The notes below the pieces were generated by a model that saw only the letters and a list, made by a program, of their open reading frames with translations, had not been told where the DNA came from and made no database searches. DNA of 64,000 nt from Bin5 sp965261695 (lineage in GTDB: Bacteria > Chloroflexota > Anaerolineae > Caldilineales > Caldilineaceae). Numbering within the stretch: the first letter of the stretch is position 1; each line of letters starts with the position of its first letter. The position numbers and the translations under genes are program-made. Shown here in pieces: positions 1 to 8,334 of the stretch. The stretch spans positions 4,340,001 to 4,404,000 of the forward strand of contig OZ253474.1 of NCBI GenBank assembly GCA_965261695.1, in the 5' to 3' direction.

Positions 1-1
1 C

Positions 2-838
2 ATCGGCGGGACGCGTGCCTCGATTGCGATGCAGCTGGCCGAGGCGATGGGCATCGAGTACGAGCAGGTCAAGGCGCGCGTCGTCGATACCGATACCGTC
101 TCGTACACCGATGTGACCGGAGGCAGCCGCACGACCTACTCCACCGGCTTGGCCGCTTACAACCTGGGCCAGCAGCTCAAACAGGAGATGAAACGTCGTC
201 TGGCCGATCATTGGGATGTCGCGCTGGAGGATGTCAGCTATGAAGACGGCGTCTTCAGCGCCGGCGATCAGAACCTGCCCTTTGTCGAGGCGGCCGGACT
301 CGTGCTGCGGGACGAGCCGCTCATGGCCAGTTCGACCGTGCATCCACAGGACTTCGGCCCCGGGTTCTCCACCCAGTGCGCCGATATTGAAATCGATCCG
401 GAGACGGGCAAAATCACGGTCCTGCGCTACACGATCGCCCAGGACGTGGGCAAGGCGATCCACCCGTCCTATGTCGAAGGGCAGATGCAGGGCGGTGTCG
501 CCCAGGGCATCGGCTGGGCTATCAATGAGGAGTATATCTACGACGACGAGGGCCATCTGCTCAACGCCACCCTGCTCGACTACCGCATGCCCACCGCGCT
601 CGACCTGCCGATGATCGAAACGATCCTGGTGGAGGTCCCCCATCCTGCTCACCCCTATGGCGTGCGCGGCGTGGGCGAGGTGAACATCGTGCCGCCGGCG
701 GGTGCAATCGCCAACGCAGTCTACGATGCCACCGGCGTGCGCATGGACCGACTGCCGATCTCACCGGCCAATCTGCTGGCAGCGATGTGGGCCAAGGACG
801 CGGAGACTGCCGCTGAGCCGGTTCCCGGAGATGACTGA
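2..838 (+). CDS. Xanthine/aldehyde dehydrogenase-type molybdopterin-binding subunit (3' part)
   Basis: C-terminal about 278 residues of a molybdenum hydroxylase large subunit (XdhA/CoxL family), which oxidises purines, aldehydes or CO using a Mo-pterin centre. The reading frame is already open at base 2 (IGGTRAS...), so the gene starts outside the window. Family hallmarks visible are the GGVAQGIGWA stretch, the segment DYRMPTALDLP and the YGVRGVGE motif near the end; in this family the Glu of the GxGE element is the catalytic base. The stop lies 2 nt before a MoaD/ThiS-like gene, so the two are almost certainly cotranscribed. Substrate cannot be told from this fragment. Family assignment is firm, subfamily open. 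Confidence 0.9.
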   Translation: MGGTRASIAMQLAEAMGIEYEQVKARVVDTDTVSYTDVTGGSRTTYSTGLAAYNLGQQLKQEMKRRLADHWDVALEDVSYEDGVFSAGDQNLPFVEAAGLVLRDEPLMASSTVHPQDFGPGFSTQCADIEIDPETGKITVLRYTIAQDVGKAIHPSYVEGQMQGGVAQGIGWAINEEYIYDDEGHLLNATLLDYRMPTALDLPMIETILVEVPHPAHPYGVRGVGEVNIVPPAGAIANAVYDATGVRMDRLPISPANLLAAMWAKDAETAAEPVPGDD

Positions 839-840
839 GC

Positions 841-1110
841 GTGGCCAAGGTCTGGATTCCCCCACTGATGCGCTCGCTCACCGGTGGTCAACAGATCGTC
901 GAAGCGGACGGCGGCAACGTGCGGGAGTTGGTGGCGGCTCTGGATGAACGCTATCCCGGAGTCGCTGACCGCATCATCGACGAAGGACGAATACGGCCCG
1001 GGTGGACGGTCGCTGTCGACGGCGCGGTGCAGAATCGCGGCCTGCGTGCGGCGGTAGGGCCGGAAAGCGAAGTGCATTTCGTCCCGGCGATGACGGGCGG
1101 CCACAAATAA
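841..1110 (+). CDS. MoaD/ThiS family sulfur-carrier-like protein
   Basis: 89-residue beta-grasp protein of the MoaD/ThiS family, starting with GTG 2 nt after the molybdenum hydroxylase stop. The pattern VWIPPLMRSLTGG...VRELVAALDERYPG...VAVDG...VGPESEVHFVPAMTGG is typical of MoaD. In sulfur carriers the C-terminal Gly-Gly is adenylated and thiocarboxylated by an E1-like enzyme; here Gly-Gly is followed by His-Lys and then the stop, so the protein would need trimming to act as a carrier. Its place next to the Mo enzyme suggests a role in cofactor supply or maturation of that enzyme (inference). A perfect hairpin follows 30 nt downstream. Confidence 0.8.
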   Translation: MAKVWIPPLMRSLTGGQQIVEADGGNVRELVAALDERYPGVADRIIDEGRIRPGWTVAVDGAVQNRGLRAAVGPESEVHFVPAMTGGHK

Positions 1111-1139
1111 CCGCCGCAACTGTAACATTACGTGTAATC

Positions 1140-1177
1140 TTGCCCTTGGCCGCGCCTGCCAGCTCGGCCAAGGGCAA
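1140..1177 (+). terminator. Terminator-like hairpin after the molybdenum hydroxylase operon
   Basis: Perfect 13-bp inverted repeat: TTGCCCTTGGCCG at 1140-1152 pairs with CGGCCAAGGGCAA at 1165-1177, loop of 12 nt. Only a short T run follows (ATTTGC), so termination may be partial. It separates the molybdenum hydroxylase operon from the methyltransferase gene. Confidence 0.65.
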
Positions 1178-1186
1178 TTTGCTGCC

Positions 1187-3052
1187 ATGGACGCAGATTG
1201 CGCGCGCTGGCCTTGTACCGTAGTCGTCGGCGCAGCCCCAACCCGCTATTCGGCGCCCCACCCTAACGCTTCACTCGCCAAAATGTGCGCCCGCCAAAAC
1301 TGCACTCCATCCCCCAATCCGATAGCTAACAATTCAGACAACCGCATTACCCTCCACTGGCCGGGCAAGCGGTTACAGGTCGAACCTTCCCGCCCTGCCG
1401 CGCAGCAATTGGAGCAATTCCGGCCAGAAACGGGATTCGAAATGTCTGCGCGGGTCGATTCCGGCGAAGCCGGTCTGCTCCTGTACGGCGACAACTTCGA
1501 TGCGCTCTCCTGGCTTTTGGCCAATGGCTATCGCGGCAAAGTGCGCCTGGTCTATCTGGATCCTCCCTACAATTCAAACCGCAACTATACCAGCCGTGTG
1601 CGTCTGCGGGGCAGGGGGCAACCTTCGTTGGGCGAGCAGACGGTGTACCAGGACATCTGGCGGCCGGGCGCCTATCTCCAGTTCTTGGCCGACCGCCTGC
1701 TGCTGCTGCGCCAACTGCTGCACGCCGACGGGACGCTCTGGCTCCACTGCGATCATCGTATGCAGGCGCATCTGCTGCTGCTGCTTGAGGAGATCTTTGG
1801 CGCAGACTGCTATCTGAACACTGTCTTCTGGCGTAGCCAGACCATGCGCGGCGCAAAAGTGCATGCCAACTATTTCCCCCGCAGCGCCCATGCGATCCAC
1901 ATTTTCCGCAGCCAACCCCGTGGTCGGCCCGTCTGGAACGCGCCCAAGCGCGAGTTGGTACTGACCGAGGCCGAGGCCGGCGCACGCTACATGCGCGACG
2001 AGCGCGGCTACTTCCGCACGTCGGATCCGGGCACATACAGTTTCGAGCGGCTGGCCGCCCTCTCTGCCGAAGGGCGCTTGTACGCGCCCTACCGCGGCCG
2101 CGTCGTTGTCGATCAGGTCGCGCAACGGGTCTATGCTTCCAATGGTGGCAACATCGGCGTTAAGTACTATCTCACAGGGCGGGGAGCCAATCGCTATGTC
2201 GTCACCCAGGCGGTCGACAATCTATGGGATGACATTGCCGGGCTGGGCACGGTGCCGGCTGAGGATGAGAACTACCCCACCCAGAAGACCGAACGGCTTT
2301 TGCGGCGCGTCCTGCAGACGGCCACCCGGCCGGGAGATCTTGTCCTTGACCCCTTCGTCGGCTCAGGGACGACCGTGGCCGTGGCGCGCAAACTGGCTCG
2401 CGCCTGGATCGGCTGCGACAACAACCGGCGCGCCATCCGCACGGCGGCCGGCCGTCTCAGCCGTCCTCCCACAGCCGCGCAAACGTCTCGCCCCGCTGAG
2501 GAAAAATGTGGCGAGCGCGCGGGCAGTTGGCCGGATGACTTGACCCGCTGCGGAGACGGCTATCAAGTCCTGCGCATTGGGGAAAGTGATTCTGTCCACG
2601 ACCAACCGTCTCGAATCCCGCCGGCAATCGACGCCAAGCCCGACGCGACGACCTCGCAGGTCGGGCATCCGATTGCGCCGCGGGCAGACGTTCGACTTGC
2701 CTGGCAAGACGCCCGCTTGTCAGTTCGGATCGAACGATTTCTCAGCCCGGAACTGGCCCGTTTTGCTGCCAAAGCCAACCTGACCCTTCCACCAGACTGG
2801 CGCGCGCAAGTGCGGGCGGTCCTGATCGATCCCGACTATGACAGCGTAACCTTGCGGCCTTCGCTGGTGGATGCGCCGGCGGGCCGCAGCGCGCTGGTCT
2901 CCGGTTTCTATGCCTTGCCGCTATCTGGGCAGCCCAGCCGCTCAACGCGCGGCCAAACGCCCGAGCGGATCATCGCAGTTCTGATCGTCGACGTGGCCGG
3001 CGAGGAGCATCTGATCCGGGCCCCCGCCAAGCAACAATTAGTGAGAGATTGA
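1187..3052 (+). CDS. Site-specific DNA adenine methyltransferase, DPPY (beta-class), orphan
   Basis: Amino-methyltransferase of the N6-adenine/N4-cytosine group. Motif IV (LVYLDPPYNS) is near residue 126 and the AdoMet-binding motif I (DPFVGSGTT) near residue 388; that order defines the beta class, shared with type III Mod proteins. About 200 residues after motif I form a C-terminal extension that I do not recognise. No restriction endonuclease or Res subunit lies nearby, so this looks like an orphan (epigenetic) methylase. The first ATG (1187) follows the upstream hairpin and has no Shine-Dalgarno sequence; ATG 1283 (MCARQN) or an unannotated start before the conserved NRITLHWPGK stretch are alternatives. 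Stop is 72 nt before mutL. Confidence 0.85.
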   Translation: MDADCARWPCTVVVGAAPTRYSAPHPNASLAKMCARQNCTPSPNPIANNSDNRITLHWPGKRLQVEPSRPAAQQLEQFRPETGFEMSARVDSGEAGLLLYGDNFDALSWLLANGYRGKVRLVYLDPPYNSNRNYTSRVRLRGRGQPSLGEQTVYQDIWRPGAYLQFLADRLLLLRQLLHADGTLWLHCDHRMQAHLLLLLEEIFGADCYLNTVFWRSQTMRGAKVHANYFPRSAHAIHIFRSQPRGRPVWNAPKRELVLTEAEAGARYMRDERGYFRTSDPGTYSFERLAALSAEGRLYAPYRGRVVVDQVAQRVYASNGGNIGVKYYLTGRGANRYVVTQAVDNLWDDIAGLGTVPAEDENYPTQKTERLLRRVLQTATRPGDLVLDPFVGSGTTVAVARKLARAWIGCDNNRRAIRTAAGRLSRPPTAAQTSRPAEEKCGERAGSWPDDLTRCGDGYQVLRIGESDSVHDQPSRIPPAIDAKPDATTSQVGHPIAPRADVRLAWQDARLSVRIERFLSPELARFAAKANLTLPPDWRAQVRAVLIDPDYDSVTLRPSLVDAPAGRSALVSGFYALPLSGQPSRSTRGQTPERIIAVLIVDVAGEEHLIRAPAKQQLVRD

Positions 3053-3106
3053 GCGTTTCCCGCTCAACTTGACTCTCGCCTCGTCGTGAGCTTTCTCGCC
3101 GATGAA

Positions 3107-3115
3107 TGATATAAT
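3107..3115 (+). promoter_or_regulatory. Extended -10 promoter for mutL, giving a near-leaderless start
   Basis: TGaTATAAT (TGn extended -10; TATAAT at 3110-3115) ends 9 nt before the mutL ATG at 3125. A transcript started about 7 nt downstream would carry almost no leader, and there is no Shine-Dalgarno sequence. The TTGACT at 3069-3074 is 35 nt upstream of the -10 and cannot act as its -35. Confidence 0.6.
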
Positions 3116-3124
3116 CTGGGCACG

Positions 3125-5170
3125 ATGTCCATTCAACTCCTCTCACAAGATGTAAGCGCGAAAATCGCCGCCGGTGAAGTGGTGGAGCGGCCTGCCAATG
3201 TCGCCAAAGAGCTGATCGAGAACAGCCTCGATGCCGGCGCGACCCAGGTGCAGGTCGAGATCAGGGAAGGTGGCCAGCGGTTGCTGCGCGTTACCGACGA
3301 CGGGCACGGCATCCCCGCCGCAGAACTGGCGCTGGCCCTCCGGCGCCACGCCACCAGCAAGCTGCACAGCGCCGCCGACCTCGACGCCATCGCCACACTC
3401 GGTTTTCGCGGTGAAGCGCTCTACAGCATCGCCGCGGTCAGCCGCTTGACGCTTAGCAGCCGTCACCGCGGCGCCGAAGCCGGCGCGGAGGTGCGCATCG
3501 AAGGCGGAACTGTCATCCGCAACCTGCCAGCCGGCCTGCCGGTGGGCGCCGTCGTTAATGTCGAGAATATCTTTTTCAACATGCCCGCTCGGCGCAAATT
3601 CCTCCGTCGCCCGACCACCGAGGCCAGTCATATCGCCGCTATCGTACACCGTTACGCCTTGGCCTACCCTGAGTGTCGATTTCAATATGTCAGCGATGGC
3701 AAACTCGCCTTTGCCACCGACGGCAACGGGCGTGTAGCCGATGTGCTGACAAAGATCTACGGGCGTGAGAGCGTCCAACAAATGATCGGCTTGGGCCGCC
3801 TGCGCGAAGAAGGCGTCTCCTCCGCTTCGCCCGCGCATCAGATGCAGAGCCGCGCTGCGGACGGCGCAACCGGGTCGCCGGCGCGCGGCGCTGCACTTTC
3901 CGAACGGCGCCCGCAGGAGAACGAACTCAGCTTCATGGCGGACGATAGCCCTCCGACTTCCCAGCCCCGTCCCGGCATCAGCGTCAGCGGTTACGTCAGC
4001 CCGCCGTCCCTCACCCGCGCCAGCCGCGCCCAAATCGACCTGTTCGTCAATCGGCGCTATGTAGAAGACCGCAGCCTGACCCACGCGGTCGTGCAGGCCT
4101 ATCATACCCTCCTGCCGGTCGGACGCTTTCCTTTGGCCGTTCTCTTTGTCGAAATAGACCCCGCTGAGGTGGACGTGAACGTGCATCCGCGCAAAACGGA
4201 AGTGCGTTTCGCCGATGCGCGCAAGCTCTTTTCGGCTGTCCAACGGGCGGTGCGGCGGGCAGTTATCGACAGCGCCCCCGTGCCCGAACTGCCTCTGGGA
4301 GGAGAAGGCGAACGCCCCCCTGACGGCGAGGACGAATTGTCGTCACTTCATTTTGATCAGCAAAGTCTGGAACGCCGGGATCAGTCCGGCTGGGCTGCCC
4401 GGCGCCAATCGATCCTCAATGCGGGAACGGGGCGCCAACCGGCGATGCCGTTTGAAATGCCCCCCGCCGAACTGCCCGAAACAGACCCGCTTCTAAATGT
4501 CCGGCCCCCTTTGCCTGACAGCACAGTTCCGGCGGCGGCGCACGTGCATGAATCGGAAATGCCGCCGCCCGATGCCGAACAGACCTTGCCCCCTCTGCGC
4601 GTGGTGGGGCAGGCGGGCGCGATGTATTTGGTCGCCGAAGGGCCGGAAGGGTTGTATCTGATCGATCAGCACGCCGCGCATGAGCGGATTCTGTACGAGA
4701 AATTCATGGCACAGCGCGATTCAAGCGGCGGACAAGGCATCGCCCGCCAGGGGTTGCTGGAGCCGATTTCACTGCATGTAGGCGACGTACGCGCCGGACT
4801 CGTTGCCCAGCACCTGTCGGAATTGAACGCCGTCGGCTTTCACGTCGAGCACTTCGGCGGCGATACTTTCCTCGTGCGCGCCGTACCCAGCGCGCTTTCA
4901 CATCAGGACTGCGAGCGGCTGCTGGATGAGATCGTACAGGGGCTGGCCGAAAACCGCGATCTGGTGGGGGAGGAACTGGAAGCTCGGCTGGTGAAGATGG
5001 TCTGCAAGCGGGCATCGATCAAGGCAGGCCAGATCCTCAGCGACATCGAGATGAAGGAGTTGGTGCGCCAGCTGGAGCAGTGCCGCGCGCCGCGAACCTG
5101 CCCCCACGGACGGCCCACAATGCTGCAACTGAGCGCCGGTGAACTGGAACGGGCCTTCAAACGAACTTAG
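3125..5170 (+). CDS. mutL: DNA mismatch repair protein MutL
   Basis: 681-residue MutL. The N-terminal GHKL ATPase shows IAAGEVVERPANVAKELIEN, DAGAT and GFRGEALYSIA. After a variable Pro/Ala-rich linker (about residues 250-500, partly within the transducer region) the C-terminal dimerisation/endonuclease domain carries DQHAAHERILYE near residue 514, matching the DQHA(x)2E(x)4E nuclease signature, plus KRASIKAG and CPHGRPT. This is therefore the endonuclease type of MutL found in bacteria lacking MutH, which nicks the new strand when activated by MutS and the clamp. mutS is not in the window. The start follows an extended -10 box by 9 nt. The gene converges on hicB with a 6-nt gap. Confidence 0.97.
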   Translation: MSIQLLSQDVSAKIAAGEVVERPANVAKELIENSLDAGATQVQVEIREGGQRLLRVTDDGHGIPAAELALALRRHATSKLHSAADLDAIATLGFRGEALYSIAAVSRLTLSSRHRGAEAGAEVRIEGGTVIRNLPAGLPVGAVVNVENIFFNMPARRKFLRRPTTEASHIAAIVHRYALAYPECRFQYVSDGKLAFATDGNGRVADVLTKIYGRESVQQMIGLGRLREEGVSSASPAHQMQSRAADGATGSPARGAALSERRPQENELSFMADDSPPTSQPRPGISVSGYVSPPSLTRASRAQIDLFVNRRYVEDRSLTHAVVQAYHTLLPVGRFPLAVLFVEIDPAEVDVNVHPRKTEVRFADARKLFSAVQRAVRRAVIDSAPVPELPLGGEGERPPDGEDELSSLHFDQQSLERRDQSGWAARRQSILNAGTGRQPAMPFEMPPAELPETDPLLNVRPPLPDSTVPAAAHVHESEMPPPDAEQTLPPLRVVGQAGAMYLVAEGPEGLYLIDQHAAHERILYEKFMAQRDSSGGQGIARQGLLEPISLHVGDVRAGLVAQHLSELNAVGFHVEHFGGDTFLVRAVPSALSHQDCERLLDEIVQGLAENRDLVGEELEARLVKMVCKRASIKAGQILSDIEMKELVRQLEQCRAPRTCPHGRPTMLQLSAGELERAFKRT

Positions 5171-5176
5171 CGCAGT

Positions 5177-5506
5177 TCAACCGCTGCCATTCGCTAGCCG
5201 CGCGCTCACAAGCCTGTTCAGGCTGACTCCCTGTTCGGCGGCGCGCAGAACCAGCGCCTGGTGCGTTTCCGGCGGCACGCGCACCAGGAATTTCCCGCTG
5301 TAAGTGCGGTCTGCAAGCGGCTGCGGCGGCTCTTCACCCTCCTCTTGCAGGGCGCTGATACATTCGGATACGAGGCGGCGGATGCCGGAGAAGGCCTCCT
5401 CGGGCATGGGCGCCAACCAGCCCAACGAGGGAAACTCGGCGCACAGACCGACAAATTCACCGTCTTCGCTTGACCATGTAACGCGATATGTGTAATGGTC
5501 TTTCAC
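5177..5506 (-). CDS. hicB: HicB family antitoxin
   Basis: 109 residues. The N-terminal half (YTYRVTWSSEDGEFVGLCAEFPSLGWLA, shown in part) is the HicB partial RNase-H fold that binds and covers the HicA toxin; the C-terminal segment FLVRVPPETHQALVLRAA...SLNRLV is a ribbon-helix-helix DNA-binding domain that normally autoregulates the operon. The start is GTG, overlapping the stop of the preceding hicA by 4 nt (GTGA), so toxin and antitoxin are translationally coupled. The order toxin first, antitoxin second is usual for hicAB. Confidence 0.85.
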   Translation of the reverse strand: MKDHYTYRVTWSSEDGEFVGLCAEFPSLGWLAPMPEEAFSGIRRLVSECISALQEEGEEPPQPLADRTYSGKFLVRVPPETHQALVLRAAEQGVSLNRLVSARLANGSG

Positions 5507-5742
5507 TTCATTCTCTCCAGTCTCTTGATGGCTCGCATCACTTGGCCTACCTGGTAGGCCTTTGCCTTGCCCTTGTCGTTCTGGATGTTTACTCTTGGGT
5601 CACCTGGCCGCGGAGTCCGATAGACTCGATGGCGACCACCTTTCTGCCGTGGCTCACCAAAGAATCTGTCGCAGATCTTTGCCAGGTCAGCGAACCGAAC
5701 CCCTTTCGGATTTTGGCCAAGTCTCTGGACAACCTCCGTCAG
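5503..5742 (-). CDS. hicA: HicA family toxin, start codon unclear
   Basis: Reading the minus strand upstream of hicB gives an open frame with VRFADLAKICDRFFGEPRQ, GGRHRVYRTP and AKAYQVGQVMRAIKRLE, which matches HicA-type mRNA interferases (dsRBD-like fold; the His of the GG-x-H motif is catalytic in the family). About 79 residues if started at CTG 5742. The frame stays open further upstream but holds no ATG, GTG or TTG; an ATG five codons away is in another frame, so either a rare start (CTG, ATT, ATA) is used or a small 5' frameshift has inactivated the gene. The stop overlaps hicB by 4 nt. Confidence 0.7.
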   Translation of the reverse strand: MTEVVQRLGQNPKGVRFADLAKICDRFFGEPRQKGGRHRVYRTPRPGDPRVNIQNDKGKAKAYQVGQVMRAIKRLERMK

Positions 5743-5975
5743 TGCTTTCCATCGAAATATAATATCACTAAAGATATTATGTATCCACCCTCTTTTACAT
5801 GAACTGTTGTTTGCTCACATTGCCTTTAGCAGGCTGCTCGCGTAGCACGCGCATCATGTGTGTTCCATCACATGAGCAGTAGCAACGCATTCTTCGAGTC
5901 CGGCATCTTCCATCGCATGACTTCCGTTCGTCATATAAGCACAGCTATAACCCAATAGGTTTAGGGAGTGTAAGA

Positions 5976-6662
5976 TTGGCTGTGCTATACTCCAAAATGG
6001 CGTCCGCAACAATAGGACAAATCTTAGCGGCGAATCGGCTTTGCCCCGTGCCGCCAAAGTGGAAACTGAACGCACTTCCACGATGCAGGACGAACGACGT
6101 GCTCGAACTCGTAAGTCCGGACGCGCTCGCCCTTGCGATAGGCGTCGCCTGCTTCGCCATTTTCGCCGTCGGCGCGTGGCTGGGAAGCAGGTTCCCGGAC
6201 ATTGACCTGCAGTTCAAAGCCTTCCTACCCCACAGGTCGATCGTCACACATGGTTGCGCCATACCCGCTCTATTGTTTGTCGGAACAATCCTGACGGAGC
6301 TCGAATGGGCAAGACTGTTTGTGGCAGGCTTTTCGGCAGGCGTGGGGTTACATCTGGCATTTGACCTCTTTCCCCAAAACTGGAAGGGTCTTGCGCTGAT
6401 ATACGTGCCGAAAGTCGGCTTCTGGTCGAGGACCTTGTCTGTTGTCTGGTTGTTCGCCGGTGTCTTCGTGTGCGTGTGGATATCCGTATCGCTCGGTCGA
6501 GAGCTTGGTGGCACAAGCATTATCGCCTGTGTCGCAATGCTTTTCGCTCTGTATTTCTACGGCGTTTGGAAGAAAAAGGAACATTACGCCGCCGGTTTTC
6601 TACTAGCGTTGCTTGCTATGGGCGCCGACGCTTTTTCGACATTCTCAACCAACGGAAAATAG
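5976..6662 (+). CDS. DUF457/YdjM-like multi-pass membrane protein (predicted metal-dependent hydrolase)
   Basis: About 228 residues with several hydrophobic segments. The stretch RFPDIDLQFK...PHRSIVTHG...GLHLAFDLFP carries the PDxD, HRxxTH and HLxxD elements of the DUF457 (YdjM, 'membrane-bound metal-dependent hydrolase') family. The start shown is TTG, preceded 8 nt upstream by GGGAG; ATG 5997 is an alternative, and the first 40 residues do not resemble the family. Function is unknown. The 230 bases before it (5743-5975) hold nothing I can name. It ends 19 nt before the trigger factor gene, on the same strand. Confidence 0.6.
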   Translation: MAVLYSKMASATIGQILAANRLCPVPPKWKLNALPRCRTNDVLELVSPDALALAIGVACFAIFAVGAWLGSRFPDIDLQFKAFLPHRSIVTHGCAIPALLFVGTILTELEWARLFVAGFSAGVGLHLAFDLFPQNWKGLALIYVPKVGFWSRTLSVVWLFAGVFVCVWISVSLGRELGGTSIIACVAMLFALYFYGVWKKKEHYAAGFLLALLAMGADAFSTFSTNGK

Positions 6663-6681
6663 AAACAAGAGGTAGGTTACG

Positions 6682-8160
6682 ATGACTCTGACCGTGAGCA
6701 CGACATCGCTGGATAATCGACAGCTTTCCATGACAATCGAAGTCGCCGAGGAGCGCATCGATCAGGAGATGCGCAAGGCGGCGCGCAAGATCGCTCAACA
6801 GGTGCGCATTCCCGGCTTCCGTAAGGGGCGGGTCCCTTTTCATATTCTGGTTCAATTCGTGGGCCGCGAAGCGATGATCAGCGAGTTCGTCGATGAGTTG
6901 GGGCAGGAGGTCTACAAGGAAGCGATCGAACAGGCAGGGCTGGAACCCTACTTCATGGGAAGTCTCGATAATGTGGACATCGAACAAGAGGTGCGTTTTC
7001 ACCTGACGGTCCCCCTCCCGCCCGAGGTCAAACTGGGCGAATATCGCAGCTTGCGCGTCGATGAAGAGGAAGTCGAGGCCGATGAAGATGCGATACAGGA
7101 ACGCGTCCGCGCCCTCCTGGAACAGAATTCCGACCACGCCGACGCCGACCGCCCCAGCCAGTACGGGGACTTGATGACGATTGACGGGCGGGGCGTGGTC
7201 CTGGACGGCGAGGGCAACGAGACCGACACGGTCGTCTTCGATGAAAAAGACTGGGATGTGACACCGGACGAGGAGAACCCAATGGAGCCCGCCGGTTTGG
7301 ATGAGGCGCTGCTTGGTCTCTCCACCGCCGAGGAGAAGAGTTTTGAGATCGCCTGGCCTGAGGACAGTCCCAGTATGTACGCCGGCAATACGGTGCGTTT
7401 CGGCGTGAAAGTCCACAGAATTCAGTCCTACCAGCCGCCGCCCGAATTGACCGACGAGATCGCGCAGAACGTTGGCCCCAATTTTGAGACCGCCGCCGAT
7501 CTGCTCGAAAACATTCGCGAAACCGTGCTGGAAGAGGCGAAGCAGGGCGCCGAACTTGAGTACACACAAAATACTCTCGACAGTCTGGTCGAAATGAGCG
7601 ACATTGACTATCCGCCCGTGGCCGTGGATATGGAGATCGATCGGATCGCACGCAATTTCGACATGCAGATCCGTCAGATGGGGCTGCAGGGGCTTCAACA
7701 GTATCTGGAGATGACAAAGCAGACGACTGAAGAGTATCGCGAAGGGCTGCGTGAAGGCGCCAAGAAGTCGCTGCTTCATGACCTGGTTTTGGCGGAGTTG
7801 GCGCAGTGCGAAAGCCTGAACGCCAGCGATGAGGAGTTTGAAGAACATATCGGAAACATGGCCGGTCCTCTGCCGGAGGATGCCGATGAGGAGACCGCCA
7901 AGGCGCATGCCGACATGCTGGAGATGATGCGGTCCGATGATTCGCGGCAGCTTGTCGACAGTGATATTCTGAAAGTTAAGTCGATCAAAATGCTGCTGGC
8001 GATCGCGCGCGGCGAAGAGGTGCCGCAGCCGCTGGCGGCCGCCGATCAAGCCGCCGATCAAGCCACTAATGAAGCCACTGATGCTGAGCAGCCAACAGAC
8101 GACGATGTGACGCAGCCAGCCGCTGCAGAAGAGGTAACCGACGCGGCCGCCGACTCCTGA
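6682..8160 (+). CDS. tig: Trigger factor (ribosome-associated chaperone/peptidyl-prolyl isomerase)
   Basis: 492 residues. The N-terminal ribosome-binding domain has the signature GFRKGRVP near residue 46; an FKBP-like PPIase domain follows (GDLMTIDGRGVVLDGE region) and then the helical arm domain. It binds at the ribosome exit tunnel and shields nascent chains. The last 40 residues form an acidic, Ala-rich tail (repeated AADQA and TEEVTDAA-like units), an extension beyond the usual 430-450 residues. GAGG lies 10-13 nt before the ATG. clpP and clpX follow on the same strand, the classical tig-clpP-clpX order. Confidence 0.96.
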   Translation: MTLTVSTTSLDNRQLSMTIEVAEERIDQEMRKAARKIAQQVRIPGFRKGRVPFHILVQFVGREAMISEFVDELGQEVYKEAIEQAGLEPYFMGSLDNVDIEQEVRFHLTVPLPPEVKLGEYRSLRVDEEEVEADEDAIQERVRALLEQNSDHADADRPSQYGDLMTIDGRGVVLDGEGNETDTVVFDEKDWDVTPDEENPMEPAGLDEALLGLSTAEEKSFEIAWPEDSPSMYAGNTVRFGVKVHRIQSYQPPPELTDEIAQNVGPNFETAADLLENIRETVLEEAKQGAELEYTQNTLDSLVEMSDIDYPPVAVDMEIDRIARNFDMQIRQMGLQGLQQYLEMTKQTTEEYREGLREGAKKSLLHDLVLAELAQCESLNASDEEFEEHIGNMAGPLPEDADEETAKAHADMLEMMRSDDSRQLVDSDILKVKSIKMLLAIARGEEVPQPLAAADQAADQATNEATDAEQPTDDDVTQPAAAEEVTDAAADS

Positions 8161-8248
8161 GTTCGGCGCTAACAAAAGGCTAATCGACAAATAGAGCGGA
8201 TCCTACATATCTCGGCGGGCGCATCGCATAGTTTTGGCTTTACTTCGA

Positions 8249-8269
8249 GCGGTCAGAACATCCGACCGC
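8249..8269. repeat. Inverted repeat in the tig-clpP intergenic region
   Basis: GCGGTC (8249-8254) and GACCGC (8264-8269) form a 6-bp inverted repeat with a 9-nt spacer, about 65 nt upstream of clpP. It could be an operator or a weak hairpin; no matching regulator is identifiable here. Confidence 0.35.
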
Positions 8270-8334
8270 CAAGCGACTGGCCGAAATCGAGGCCCATCTA
8301 ATTCGTCAACACGAGCCCCAAAAGGGAGATTCAG

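Noticed and set aside
1187..3052. Complete type III restriction-modification system
   Set aside because: Only the methylase is present; neighbours are a molybdenum hydroxylase operon and mutL.
3069..3115. TTGACT as the -35 of the mutL promoter
   Set aside because: Spacer to TATAAT is 35 nt, twice the usable length.
3143..4243. 366-codon open frame on the minus strand
   Set aside because: Antisense to mutL, which is unmistakable; no ribosome site or domain.
5488..5802. 104-codon plus-strand frame over the hicA region
   Set aside because: The minus strand encodes a recognisable HicA toxin; the plus frame is its shadow.
6616..8190. 524-codon open frame on the minus strand
   Set aside because: Lies antisense to the trigger factor gene; long shadows are expected in GC-rich codon use, and it has no family resemblance.
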